From Flavobacteriaceae bacterium (GTDB taxonomy: Bacteria; Bacteroidota; Bacteroidia; Flavobacteriales; Weeksellaceae), in the NCBI GenBank assembly GCA_018260565.1, contig JAGLAZ010000008.1, forward strand, positions 1 to 64,000: a stretch of 64,000 nt of DNA, written 5' to 3'. The notes under the pieces are model-generated. The model did no database searches. It saw only the letters and a program-made list of their open reading frames with translations, and had not been told where the DNA came from. This document shows positions 18,995-28,737 of this stretch, piece by piece. The translations under genes and the position numbers were made by a program. Numbering within the stretch: the stretch's first letter is position 1; each line of letters opens with the position of its first letter.

Positions 18995-21901
18995 ATGAAT
19001 GTAAAATTAGGTATTATAGGTGCTGGAGTTTTATTTTTTTTAGGCCAAGATGTGTATGGCCAAAGAGTAAAAAATGACACCTTGCCGGATTCTGAAAAAG
19101 TAATGAAAGATGTGGTGATTCTTGGTTATAGCCGAAAAACCACCAAAGCAAAAGATGTAACAGCATCTACAACAGTAACAGCCGAGAAATTTGAAAACAG
19201 ACCCACAACCTCTTTTTTAAACTCTTTACAAGGTGAATCACCTGGTGTAGCTATTAATGCATCCTCTGGCTCCCCAGGATCAGGTAAAATTGATATTATA
19301 ATACGTGGTATAAACTCTTTATCATCAGGTTCCGAGCCTTTATATGTTATTGATGGTTCCATTGTGAATTCTGTACAGTTTAGAAATCTTAACGATGCCG
19401 ACATTGAAAGTGCTGCAATATTAAGAGACGCTGGTGCTACTGCCGTATACGGTAACCGTGGTAATAATGGTGTAATAGTTATTACTACAAAAAGAGGTAG
19501 ATTTAATTCTCCATTGCGTGTAAGTTATAGCGGTTTAACAGGGATAAACTTGTTGCCTGAAAACAAATATAATATGATGGATTCCAAGCAATATTTAGGT
19601 TTGGAAAAAAAATATGATATGGGCTTTGGATCTACTCTAACCCAAGAGCAGATTGATAATTATCCTACAAATACCAATTGGAGAGATGTATTTTATCGTC
19701 CAGGATTTACCCAAAGACATGATCTTAGCTTATCTGCAGGTGGAGAAAAAGTTAATGTGTACACTTCCCTTGGTTATTTAGATGTAAAAGGTATCATTCC
19801 TATTTCTGATTTTCAACGATTTACAGTGCGTAATAACTTATCCGGAAAATCTGCCACTGATAGATTTACCTATGAAGTTAATTCTTCCTTGTCCTATTCT
19901 AAAAGAAATCAATTAGATGAAGAAACTAATACAGCAGTAAGGAATAACACCATCCAAAATCCACTACATGGTAGTTATCAGGGTCTTCCCTATTTAGCAC
20001 CCAATAAATATCCTAGCGGACAAGCACTTTATGATAATATAGGTACAAATTTCAACGGTGGAAATTCTATATATGTTCTTGAAGACATATTAAAAGGTAC
20101 TCTTCCAAACCGTTTTAACGAAACTGGAATATTATTAAACGCATCAGGAACTTATAAGCTTACAGAAGATTTATCTGTAAGAAACCGAAGTGCTGTAGAT
20201 TACAAGTATAGTGAGAGAAATTTTGCAAGAGCTCCATGGTCTTATCTTGCAATAAATGTAGCTAAAAGCTCAAGAACAACTACAAATCCTAATCCTTTTG
20301 GAGGTTTTGAATTCTTCTCAAAAAACACAGAGTTTAACTTTAATACGATTACAAGTGTATTATATCATAAAGTAATAAATGATGTACACACCTTAGATGT
20401 AAGCGGTAACTTCGATTATATAAAAATTCACTATAATAATACTTCCCAACAAAGAACTGGTCTTAACCCAAAAACTTGGGTCTTTGGAGCTGGTACTGGA
20501 TATATAGACCCAGTTTATTTTTCAGGAGCTACTTCTGCTGCATCACCTACGGTATTTTATGTACCTACTGCTAGTGCTTCTGCGGTAAAAGCTGGAACTT
20601 TAGCGTTATTTGGAACTTTAGATTATGATTATGATGGATTATTTGGTTTATCTGGAGTGATCAGAAGGGATGGATCATATAGATTCTCAGATGGTAATAA
20701 ATGGGGTACTTTTTGGTCTGTTGCAGGAAGGATAAATCTTGAAAAAACATCACTAGTTCAAAATTTGAATTTAGATATGTTTAAGCTTAGAGCTTCCTAT
20801 GGTAAAACCGGTAACCAAAATGTAATTCAAGGAACGACAGGAACTAATCCTTTATTAGTTGCTCCAAACCTTGTAAGAGAAACTTATATTTTTGCCAACG
20901 GATACGATAATATTTCCGCTCAGACAGGCTTTGGAGGATTAAGAAACTCCTTATTACAGTGGGAGGAACTATATCAAGCAAATATTGGTTTAGACGTCAG
21001 ATTGTTAAACAATAGGCTAGACGCACGATTTGATGTTTATCGTAAAAAGACTGAAAAAATGTATAGCGATATTTATACATCGGCAGCTACAAGTACTTTT
21101 GGTATTAGCGGTAATAATGGATCTATAGAAAACAGAGGTATTGAAGGAAATATTCGATATGAAATTTTGAGAAATCAAAACGCAAAACTATCCGTGTATG
21201 CTAATGCTTCATATAACGAAAACAAAATACTTTCTTTAACTAAAGATGATACGGCAGGAAACCTTAGAAACGTAGTAGGTGGTATGGCATATGAGTGGTA
21301 TTTTGCACCGTATGCTGGTGTGAATCCTGAGAATGGTAATGCATTATTTATTTCTAAAAATGGTACTAAAGTAGAAGAACTTAAGGATGAGGACATTGTA
21401 GCGACTGGGAAAAATTATCTTCCTAAATGGATAGGTGGTTTTGGTATTAATGCTGAAGTGAAAGGCTTCTTCTTGGATGCTCATTTTAGCTTCCAACAAG
21501 GTGCTTATAAATATGACAACTCAATGGATTGGGTATATGATCATACTTCATTAGGTGATAGTAATTTATCTGCTGATTTATTAAATATGTGGACGCCAGA
21601 GAATAAAACAGGCGATATTCCTTCCTTTAATTCTACAAACGTAGCATATCAAGGAAACTCAGACCGGTTCTTAAAAGATGCTTCCTTTATTAGATTTAAA
21701 AATTTAAATTTTGGATATAATATACCAAAAAACTTATTAAACGATACTGCTATCAGAGGAATGAAGATATTTGTTGCCGGAGAAAACCTTTATACATGGA
21801 CAAAATGGAAAGGATTTGACCCAGAACCAAACTTCTCTTATTCACTATCTGTTTATCCTAACATGAGAACATTTAGTATTGGTGCAAATATTGATTTTTA
21901 A
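18995..21901 (+). CDS. SusC/RagA family TonB-linked outer membrane transporter
   Basis: 968-residue outer membrane barrel importing a bulky nutrient together with its SusD partner. A signal peptide (about 1-22) is followed by a TonB-box-like KDVVILGY, a plug domain (about 60-170; IIIRGINSL, DGSIVNSVQFRNLNDADI, YGNRGNNGVIVITTK) and the beta barrel, ending in the aromatic-terminated GANIDF. The N-terminal carboxypeptidase-regulatory-like domain found in many SusC proteins is missing: the plug follows the signal peptide almost directly. The substrate is unknown, since no glycoside hydrolase or sulfatase lies nearby. The susD gene follows after 19 bases. Confidence 0.93.
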   Translation: MNVKLGIIGAGVLFFLGQDVYGQRVKNDTLPDSEKVMKDVVILGYSRKTTKAKDVTASTTVTAEKFENRPTTSFLNSLQGESPGVAINASSGSPGSGKIDIIIRGINSLSSGSEPLYVIDGSIVNSVQFRNLNDADIESAAILRDAGATAVYGNRGNNGVIVITTKRGRFNSPLRVSYSGLTGINLLPENKYNMMDSKQYLGLEKKYDMGFGSTLTQEQIDNYPTNTNWRDVFYRPGFTQRHDLSLSAGGEKVNVYTSLGYLDVKGIIPISDFQRFTVRNNLSGKSATDRFTYEVNSSLSYSKRNQLDEETNTAVRNNTIQNPLHGSYQGLPYLAPNKYPSGQALYDNIGTNFNGGNSIYVLEDILKGTLPNRFNETGILLNASGTYKLTEDLSVRNRSAVDYKYSERNFARAPWSYLAINVAKSSRTTTNPNPFGGFEFFSKNTEFNFNTITSVLYHKVINDVHTLDVSGNFDYIKIHYNNTSQQRTGLNPKTWVFGAGTGYIDPVYFSGATSAASPTVFYVPTASASAVKAGTLALFGTLDYDYDGLFGLSGVIRRDGSYRFSDGNKWGTFWSVAGRINLEKTSLVQNLNLDMFKLRASYGKTGNQNVIQGTTGTNPLLVAPNLVRETYIFANGYDNISAQTGFGGLRNSLLQWEELYQANIGLDVRLLNNRLDARFDVYRKKTEKMYSDIYTSAATSTFGISGNNGSIENRGIEGNIRYEILRNQNAKLSVYANASYNENKILSLTKDDTAGNLRNVVGGMAYEWYFAPYAGVNPENGNALFISKNGTKVEELKDEDIVATGKNYLPKWIGGFGINAEVKGFFLDAHFSFQQGAYKYDNSMDWVYDHTSLGDSNLSADLLNMWTPENKTGDIPSFNSTNVAYQGNSDRFLKDASFIRFKNLNFGYNIPKNLLNDTAIRGMKIFVAGENLYTWTKWKGFDPEPNFSYSLSVYPNMRTFSIGANIDF

Positions 21902-21920
21902 TCACATAACATAAATTAAA

Positions 21921-23381
21921 ATGAAAAAAATTAAAATAGTTTTATCTTCCATAATCATATTAGGTACCTTATCAATAACATCTTGCAAGGATGCTATTGA
22001 TATCGTACAAGATGGCGAGGTAAACGAAAGTGTGGCTTTCCAAAATGTTAGCGACCTAAGATCTTTCCTTAATGGTTCTGTTTATTCTACAGTAAACACT
22101 ACCGATGAGATTCATCTTACTTCATTAATTACGGATGAAAGTTCATTACCTCTTGTAAATACTGGATTTTATAATGAAGAATATCGATTTATTCTTACAT
22201 CCAGTAATAGCCAAGTAGCCAGTATGTGGTTAACACATTATACTACAATTAATAGAGTTAACAGACTCTTGGAAGAAGCAGTAAAAATTAATCCTGCAGA
22301 AAATCCAGTAGAATACAAGGCTGTATTAGCAGAAGCAAGAGCACTCAGAGCATTCGCTTATATTTCTTTATATCCATATTTTACAACCAATATGGAGGAT
22401 GGAAATGCATTAGGTGTAATGTTGGTTAAAGATGTTCCACTTGTAGATGTAAAACCTCCTAGAGTAAAAAATTCAGAAATTTGGGCTTTAATCGATGAGG
22501 ATTTAGCGTATGCAGATGCTAATTTTGCTTCCAACAATTTGACATCTTATAAGTTTATAACAAAAAATGCATTGAACGCTATGCGCGCTAGATACTATAA
22601 TTATAGAAATCTACCAGCCTTAGCTTCTCAATATGCCAATGCAGCGATAGCTGCGGGTCCAGCTCTTACACCAGCTGCTTCTTACAGATCTATGTGGCAG
22701 GATGCTATACAAGGTGAAAATATTTTTGTGTTATCTAGACCTTCCGTTGGTGGATGGCGAAATATAGCGAGTTTATGGACTACTAATACTTCATCATCCT
22801 CTGGTACTGTACAGATTTCAATGGGCTTTAATTTATTTAACCTAATGGCTGATTCAGATATCAGAAAATCTGTTTTTGTAGATCCTACAAGTACTTCTGT
22901 TCTTAAAGTGATAGATAAGTATCCTGGTAAAAATAATACTCCACTTCGAAATGATATTAAGGTATTCCGTACATCAGAAATGGTACTTATCGCAGCTGAA
23001 GCTGCAATAGCTCAGAATAACTTATCTCAAGCGTCTACTTTAATTAATCAAGTTAGAACAGCTCGCTTTGCGGTACCTTCACCTGCTCCTACACCAGTTC
23101 CTGTACCTCCTACACCAGTAGTATATGCTAACCAAGCTGAAGCCTATAGAGATTTATTAAAAGAAAGAAGAATTGAACTTTGCTTTGAAGGACATAGATT
23201 CTTAGACCTAAAAAGATTAGGAAAAAAGGCAGGAGTAAGTATTGATAGAAATGTTAAGGATGACCAAAAAAATACTGGAACTCCATTAACTTTGAGTATT
23301 GATGATTACAGATGGACTTGGCCTATTCCAAATGCTGAAATTTCTGGAAATTCTGCTATCGTTCAAAATCCAGGATATTAA
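21921..23381 (+). CDS. SusD/RagB family outer membrane lipoprotein
   Basis: 486-residue surface lipoprotein acting as lid of the SusC transporter. The signal peptide ends in a lipobox with Cys at about residue 18 (SITSC). Helical SusD features follow: the N-terminal TPR-like region with AEARALRAFAYISLYPYF (about 134-151) and the C-terminal LLKERRIELCFEGHRFLDLKR (about 413-433), which is the family signature. A proline-rich insertion sits at about residues 387-405 (SPAPTPVPVPPTPV), just before the signature helix. It is operonic with the SusC gene. A perfect terminator follows and overlaps the next gene's start. Confidence 0.93.
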   Translation: MKKIKIVLSSIIILGTLSITSCKDAIDIVQDGEVNESVAFQNVSDLRSFLNGSVYSTVNTTDEIHLTSLITDESSLPLVNTGFYNEEYRFILTSSNSQVASMWLTHYTTINRVNRLLEEAVKINPAENPVEYKAVLAEARALRAFAYISLYPYFTTNMEDGNALGVMLVKDVPLVDVKPPRVKNSEIWALIDEDLAYADANFASNNLTSYKFITKNALNAMRARYYNYRNLPALASQYANAAIAAGPALTPAASYRSMWQDAIQGENIFVLSRPSVGGWRNIASLWTTNTSSSSGTVQISMGFNLFNLMADSDIRKSVFVDPTSTSVLKVIDKYPGKNNTPLRNDIKVFRTSEMVLIAAEAAIAQNNLSQASTLINQVRTARFAVPSPAPTPVPVPPTPVVYANQAEAYRDLLKERRIELCFEGHRFLDLKRLGKKAGVSIDRNVKDDQKNTGTPLTLSIDDYRWTWPIPNAEISGNSAIVQNPGY

Positions 23382-23397
23382 TCCTAATAGCTTTTTA

Positions 23398-23405
23398 TAC
23401 ATTTG
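23398..23405 (+). promoter_or_regulatory. Candidate -7 box of the porin gene
   Basis: TACATTTG matches TAnnTTTG and its last base is the first base of the terminator's 5' arm. Transcription would start within that arm, so the porin's own mRNA would lack most of it. Confidence 0.5.
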
Positions 23406-23435
23406 TACCTCATTCTTATGAGGTACTTTTTTTTT
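23405..23435 (+). terminator. susCD terminator overlapping the porin start
   Basis: Perfect 9-bp inverted repeat GTACCTCAT / ATGAGGTAC with a TCTT loop and a T9 tail. The ATG of the 3' arm (23418) is the porin start codon and the T tract encodes consecutive phenylalanines of its signal peptide. This is a strong terminator by sequence. Confidence 0.85.
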
Positions 23436-25355
23436 ATAGCCATTCTCTTCGCATTTCTGTTTCCTACTTTGGGATTATCTCAAATTACACCAGAAAATCC
23501 AAACGATTCACTTATCATCGATACAGGTAAGAAAGATTCTATTTCAGTATATAATCCTTCAATAAAAAATTACCAGCAAACCTTAGATTTTACACATTGG
23601 AAGGTTTTAGATACTACATTTTCCGTTCAAAATACTTTACGACTTCCCTACCCTAATCATAAAAAAAATTTTGATAAACTTCTTTTTTCTAATATTGGTT
23701 CAGGATTTCAAAAAATTACTCCAGGAAGGTATAGCAGTATACAGCAAGATATAAACCTTCTCCCAGAAATTAAAAGCTTTTTCTATATCCCAAAAGATTC
23801 AGTTCATTATTACTCTGTTGCTACTCCTACGACTTCTTTTAATTTCAACTCAGGAATCAAAAATGGAGCTGCGTTACAATCACATTATACTCAAAATATC
23901 GGAAAAAACTTTAATTTTTCCATTGGATACCAAGGAATTCGGTCTTTAGGCCTGTACCAAAATGATCTCACATCAGTCCAAAATTTTCTTGTTAGCGCAC
24001 ATTTTGCATCACCAAAAGTTCCGTATCGTGCGTATGGGCATTACAATAATTACATTAATAATCACCAAGAAAACGGTGGTATAGTTTCCTTAGATAATTA
24101 TTACAATTTAAAAACTTTCCGAAATAGGCAAAATCTGGCCACAAATCTTATTGGAGCTGTCTCCCAAACAAGATCAAGAAGATACTACCTTCGCCAAAGG
24201 CTCGATCCTTTTTTCTTTAAGAAAATTAATTCTGCCTTATTTTTAGAAACTCAATATTCTACCACCCACTTTCTTTTTAGCGAGGCAGCACAGAATAATC
24301 AGTTTTTTGGAACCACTGAACTTATACCAGAAAACAGTCTTGGGATAGACCACTATTCCAGGATATTTTCCAATACAGCAGGTTTTGAGTACGAATCTAA
24401 GCTTATAAAATCACAAATAGGATTCTTATTTGAGAACCAAAACTTTGGAGTAAATGATGGTGTCACTTCCCCAACTTCGCTACAATATTCAGATAAAAGA
24501 ATAGGAATTAAAGCAACGGCTCAGGTGTTAATTTTAAATAAATATGCTCTATCCACAGAGGCAGAAGTTTCACAAGGCTCCGTATTAAAAAATAAAATCT
24601 ATTCTTTTTCCAAAGTAGCCTTGCCACTTCATACCCGTTGGACGGATAGTATAGCGGTATCTGCAACTTTTTCACGCGCCCTACCTCCTACACATTGGCT
24701 ATTACATAGAAGCCGATATTCAATGATTCAGTATAATAATGTATCAACCGCCTTGCCTACCACATCGCTACGCATTGAAGGTATTACAAGCCTGCCGTTT
24801 TATAAAAGTGTTCTTATGGGAGGATACTATCAGGAAATCAATCCTTTTTTTTGGGATGAAAATGCCCAACCAAAACAGCAAAAGGATGGTTCTTCTTCTC
24901 TGAGTTTTTTTTATACTCAAGCTTCCGCCGAAATTCCTTGGGGTCAGTTCAAATTCATACCTGAAATTAGAATTCAAAAAGCACTTACTGGAAATGATAT
25001 ACTCCCACTCCCTACGGTAATCTCTCGTCTTCATTTTTTATATGAGATTAATTTGTTTAAAAATGCTATGCGTTTTCGGGGCGGGGCGAGGATAGGATAT
25101 ACATCGGGATTTGCGTCACGAGATTTTTTACCACATTTAGGTGAATTTATTTTACCGAATAACCGAGCATATTCTATAGGGAATCATCCAAGCCTTGATC
25201 TTATAGCACATGCTAAAGTAAAACCTATGCTTATTTTTATTGAAGGTTTAAGTTTGGAAACCTTATTTCTTAAAAATGAGGCCTTTGCAGCACCTTATTA
25301 TCCTTCCGGTGATTTTCGGCTTAATATTAGTTTCCAGTGGAGATTATTTCACTAA
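23418..25355 (+). CDS. Putative porin / outer membrane beta-barrel
   Basis: About 645 residues, with a signal peptide (MRYFFFIAILFAFLFPTLG) and the composition of a large beta barrel: alternating aromatic and polar residues and a terminal aromatic strand (LNISFQWRLFH). It resembles the Bacteroidota 'putative porin' family, whose substrate is unknown. The frame extends upstream to 23403, but the ATG at 23418 gives a proper signal peptide. That ATG lies inside the susCD terminator hairpin, and a -7 box sits just upstream. Its position next to SusC/SusD suggests an envelope role. Family assignment is moderately sure, function is not. Confidence 0.75.
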   Translation: MRYFFFIAILFAFLFPTLGLSQITPENPNDSLIIDTGKKDSISVYNPSIKNYQQTLDFTHWKVLDTTFSVQNTLRLPYPNHKKNFDKLLFSNIGSGFQKITPGRYSSIQQDINLLPEIKSFFYIPKDSVHYYSVATPTTSFNFNSGIKNGAALQSHYTQNIGKNFNFSIGYQGIRSLGLYQNDLTSVQNFLVSAHFASPKVPYRAYGHYNNYINNHQENGGIVSLDNYYNLKTFRNRQNLATNLIGAVSQTRSRRYYLRQRLDPFFFKKINSALFLETQYSTTHFLFSEAAQNNQFFGTTELIPENSLGIDHYSRIFSNTAGFEYESKLIKSQIGFLFENQNFGVNDGVTSPTSLQYSDKRIGIKATAQVLILNKYALSTEAEVSQGSVLKNKIYSFSKVALPLHTRWTDSIAVSATFSRALPPTHWLLHRSRYSMIQYNNVSTALPTTSLRIEGITSLPFYKSVLMGGYYQEINPFFWDENAQPKQQKDGSSSLSFFYTQASAEIPWGQFKFIPEIRIQKALTGNDILPLPTVISRLHFLYEINLFKNAMRFRGGARIGYTSGFASRDFLPHLGEFILPNNRAYSIGNHPSLDLIAHAKVKPMLIFIEGLSLETLFLKNEAFAAPYYPSGDFRLNISFQWRLFH

Positions 25356-25411
25356 TCATTACGCATTGTAAAGGATTAGAATTAAATATTTCGTAAGTTA
25401 CAGCCTACAAT

Positions 25412-27040
25412 ATGTTAGTACAATCTAGTATTCCTTACCCAAATTTTTTAGGGAAAATCTCCATCGCAGATAGTGCTCTTTGTCCCAAAATAGTTCGCGA
25501 TTTTTTATTTAAAACGCAGGAATTTAGTTTTAAAGCGTTTGATTTTCAAGCAGTTGAGAAAACTATACAAGAAAAAAGTTTATATTTTACTACAGTTAAA
25601 AGAGAAATACTTTGTAGAGAAATTAAAAACCAATACAATATATCTAATGTTTGGTTACATGAACGTCAACAAAAAAATCTAACCTATCTACAAGATGAAA
25701 ATACATTTTGTGTAACAACGGGTCACCAATTAAATTTTTTAGGAGGTCCTGCTTATTTTTTATACAAAATCGCGGAAACCATTGCCTTATCCAAAGAAAT
25801 ATCTTCTCGTTTTCCTAACATAAATATAGTACCAATTTTTTGGATGGCTACCGAAGATCATGATTTTCAAGAAATAAAATCCTGTAATTTAGGTTCGAAT
25901 ACCGTTTCTCTAGAAGCTGGACTACAAGAAGGGATGCCTGTAGGTAGAATTTTTCCGAAAAACCTTCATAAAGTAGCAAATGAACTACAATCTGCACAGA
26001 TACCAGAAGAGATTATTCAATTATTTCGCTCCTGTTATTCAGAAGATACCCCACTTGCTATCTCCACCGGAAAATTAGTTCAAGAAATATTTGGTAGTAC
26101 GGGTATTTTATGTTTAGATGGAGATTCTGCTAATTTAAAGCAATTAGCCAAGCCTATATTTAAAGAGGAAATTACATCAGAAAAACTTTATGAAAGTATC
26201 GTTCAAGAATCTAATCTAATTTTAAAAAAATACGGAAAACTACAGGTAAAGCCTAGAAGATCGCATTTATTTTATATTCCCACAGGGGGTGCAAGAGAAC
26301 GACTGGATATACTTAAAAATGAAGTTTCCTCCATATTTTTTACACAGAAAAGACAATTTACGGAGGAGGAAATACTGGATGAATTAGAAACTTTCCCTGA
26401 AAAATTTTCCCCAAATGCCCTTCTAAGGCCAATTTATCAAGAGCATATACTTCCAAACATTTGTTATATTGGTGGTAATGCCGAGATTGCATACTGGTTA
26501 CAGTTAGGCTCTGCATTCACTTATCTTGCATGTCCAAAACCACTTTTAAAACCTAGAGAAAGCTTTATTGCAACATCCATTTCTTGTGCACATATCATGA
26601 GAAAAAATGAACTGAATCTAGAGGAATTAATTGCTGCTGGCTCCTGGGAAAAAATTCAGTTTTATTTTGCTAAAAAGAATTTCTCTAAACACAAAACAGT
26701 TTTAGATTTTAAATCAGACTTTTCCAATCTTGCCTCATCCTTTTTATCAGAGTTACAGGATTCTCCGCATCTTCTTCCTACGGCAGAAGCTCATATGACG
26801 CAAATAACAAAGACACTGAAGAAGCTTGAACATAAAATGATCCGTGCCGAGAAAATTCTTGAAACACAAAAATTATCCTCTATTAAACGCCTATATGAAG
26901 AGATATTTCCTGGTGGAAATTTTCAAGAAAGGAAAATAAGCGGACTCATTTTATTCCCATCCTTGTATAATTCCTTGCCAGAGATACTTTTTAACCAATA
27001 TACTCCAGAAAATCCTTCCATACATCAATTTGCATTATAG
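25412..27040 (+). CDS. bshC: Bacillithiol biosynthesis cysteine-adding enzyme BshC
   Basis: Last enzyme of bacillithiol synthesis, proposed to add cysteine to glucosaminyl-malate. The 542 residues show the family segments TTGHQLNFLGGPAYFLYKI (about 101-119), PIFWMATEDHDFQEI (about 144-158), PRRSHLFYIPTGGARERLDIL and ILPNICYIGGNAEIAYWLQL (about 347-366), and a helical C-terminal coiled-coil part. BshB1 is encoded 15 kb away at 42390; BshA is not in this window. So the cell probably uses bacillithiol as its low-molecular-weight thiol. Confidence 0.93.
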   Translation: MLVQSSIPYPNFLGKISIADSALCPKIVRDFLFKTQEFSFKAFDFQAVEKTIQEKSLYFTTVKREILCREIKNQYNISNVWLHERQQKNLTYLQDENTFCVTTGHQLNFLGGPAYFLYKIAETIALSKEISSRFPNINIVPIFWMATEDHDFQEIKSCNLGSNTVSLEAGLQEGMPVGRIFPKNLHKVANELQSAQIPEEIIQLFRSCYSEDTPLAISTGKLVQEIFGSTGILCLDGDSANLKQLAKPIFKEEITSEKLYESIVQESNLILKKYGKLQVKPRRSHLFYIPTGGARERLDILKNEVSSIFFTQKRQFTEEEILDELETFPEKFSPNALLRPIYQEHILPNICYIGGNAEIAYWLQLGSAFTYLACPKPLLKPRESFIATSISCAHIMRKNELNLEELIAAGSWEKIQFYFAKKNFSKHKTVLDFKSDFSNLASSFLSELQDSPHLLPTAEAHMTQITKTLKKLEHKMIRAEKILETQKLSSIKRLYEEIFPGGNFQERKISGLILFPSLYNSLPEILFNQYTPENPSIHQFAL

Positions 27041-27050
27041 GATAAAGGCT

Positions 27051-27058
27051 TATTTTTG
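27051..27058 (+). promoter_or_regulatory. Candidate -7 box of the LysM gene
   Basis: TATTTTTG, a full TAnnTTTG match 16 bases before the ATG at 27075, just after the bshC stop. Confidence 0.5.
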
Positions 27059-27074
27059 CAAAACAATCTACCTT

Positions 27075-28721
27075 ATGAAGAAAAAAATATTCATGGTCAG
27101 CCTATTGGTAAATGTTCTATGGCTTTCGGCGCAGAAAACATATACTGTAAAATCCGGTGACACCCTGTATGGTATCGCCAAGACCAATAATGTAGATTTT
27201 AAAAATCTATTAAAGGCTAATCCTGGAATGGAGAAATCCACCTTAGAAATTGGCCAAAAAATAATAATTCCAGGCAAAAGCTCTTCAAATGCTGCTCCTA
27301 CGGAATATGGGATGATTGTTGTTCAGCCACAACAGACTCTATGGGGCCTTGCTAGACAATACAAAATTTCAGAAAAAGAAATACAAAGGCTGAATCCTTC
27401 ACTCCAAATGAAAATAGGAGAAGAAATAAAATTACCTGCAAAAAATATTAAAAAGTATGCGGATAAGGATGCATTCGTACGCTATGATGTACCTTCTAAA
27501 ACTGAATTACCACCAGCAACTGCGACTCCATCTTTACCATCCGACAGTTTTACCTTATACAAGGTAGAGTCTGGTGATACTGTTTTAAATATAGTTCAGA
27601 AATTTGGGATCAGTTTAGATGATTTTTTAGCCATGAATCCTTCTGCAGCCAATGGTATCGAGCCAGGAACTTCAGTTAAAGTTAAAAAGATTACGGGCTC
27701 TTTTGCAAAAAAATCTTCCGGGGTGTATGATATTAATCTAATGCTTCCCTTCGGTTTTGGTGAAAAGGATACGCAATACCAAAAACTGGCTTTAGAATTT
27801 ATGAAAGGTGCCAAACTAGCTGCAGAAAATCAAACAGCAGAGGGCTTACCAATACATCTTCGCGTAATAGATGCTGGAAACGAACAGACTTTTCAAAATG
27901 CGCTTAGTCAAATTAATAAAGATAATACTGATTTAATTATTGGCCCATTCTTTAAGTCTAACATTCTTCAGATGATGGAGTATGTAAAGGGTACTCAGAT
28001 TCCAGTAGTAGCACCCTTTGCCAATAGTGAAGATCTCCACGCTTTTTCAAACCTTATTATGGTAGAAACTGCTACTAAAACATATCTTGACGCTATTGTA
28101 AAGGAGGTTGCATCTTCTTATAAAGCAGAAAAAATATTTCTTTTAGCAGATGTTGATAATGAAAATATGGCCTATATCTCGAACAAACTAAAACAAACTT
28201 TAGGCAGTTCTACAGATATTCAAATAGTGGCAGATGCCGAGCTGATCCGCCCAGAAAAAAATATTGCCACAGGACTCGCTGCACCACTCATTATCATCAA
28301 CATTGAATCTAATGAGGCTAAGCAAAAAGGATTTGTAAAGCAAATAGAAGATTTGATTGCTGAAAATGTTTCTATTAAAGCATTCAGTACGGTTTATAAT
28401 GGATTATATGATTCTAAATCCGATCTTTTAGGGAAAGCATCTCTTATTTACCTTATGGATAGAAGAATTAATACGGATGGAGAGTTTGAGAAAAAAATTA
28501 TTCAAGCTTATAAGAAAAAGTATTGTGAGACCCCATCCAAATATGCTGTTATAGGATTTGACGTTATGAACGATCTTCTATCCAGAATGAACGTTAACGG
28601 ACTATTCAAAAATATAGATAAAGAGCAAACTCAACTTGCTACAAAATTTAATTTCGAAAAAATAGGAAATAAAGGTGCCTACATAAATACCGGTTACCGT
28701 ATTATCAGGCTTTTGCCTTAA
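27075..28721 (+). CDS. LysM protein with periplasmic binding-protein-like domain
   Basis: 548 residues with a signal peptide (about 1-20, ending LWLSAQ) and three LysM peptidoglycan-binding repeats at about 22-66, 80-125 and 165-210, each with the SGDT/TLxGIA type signature (the second reads PQQTLWGLA). A C-terminal region (about 220-548) looks like a type I periplasmic ligand-binding fold (INLMLPFGFG, LIIGPFFKSN, PVVAPFANS). The arrangement suggests a peptidoglycan-bound periplasmic sensor or scaffold. The start is the ATG at 27075; the longer frame runs into bshC. fabD follows after 16 bases, so the two may be cotranscribed. Confidence 0.85.
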   Translation: MKKKIFMVSLLVNVLWLSAQKTYTVKSGDTLYGIAKTNNVDFKNLLKANPGMEKSTLEIGQKIIIPGKSSSNAAPTEYGMIVVQPQQTLWGLARQYKISEKEIQRLNPSLQMKIGEEIKLPAKNIKKYADKDAFVRYDVPSKTELPPATATPSLPSDSFTLYKVESGDTVLNIVQKFGISLDDFLAMNPSAANGIEPGTSVKVKKITGSFAKKSSGVYDINLMLPFGFGEKDTQYQKLALEFMKGAKLAAENQTAEGLPIHLRVIDAGNEQTFQNALSQINKDNTDLIIGPFFKSNILQMMEYVKGTQIPVVAPFANSEDLHAFSNLIMVETATKTYLDAIVKEVASSYKAEKIFLLADVDNENMAYISNKLKQTLGSSTDIQIVADAELIRPEKNIATGLAAPLIIINIESNEAKQKGFVKQIEDLIAENVSIKAFSTVYNGLYDSKSDLLGKASLIYLMDRRINTDGEFEKKIIQAYKKKYCETPSKYAVIGFDVMNDLLSRMNVNGLFKNIDKEQTQLATKFNFEKIGNKGAYINTGYRIIRLLP

Positions 28722-28737
28722 AATTAGTATAAGAATG

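Noticed and set aside
25356..25411. Riboswitch before bshC
   Set aside because: The 56-base gap is too short and shows no structured motif that I recognise.
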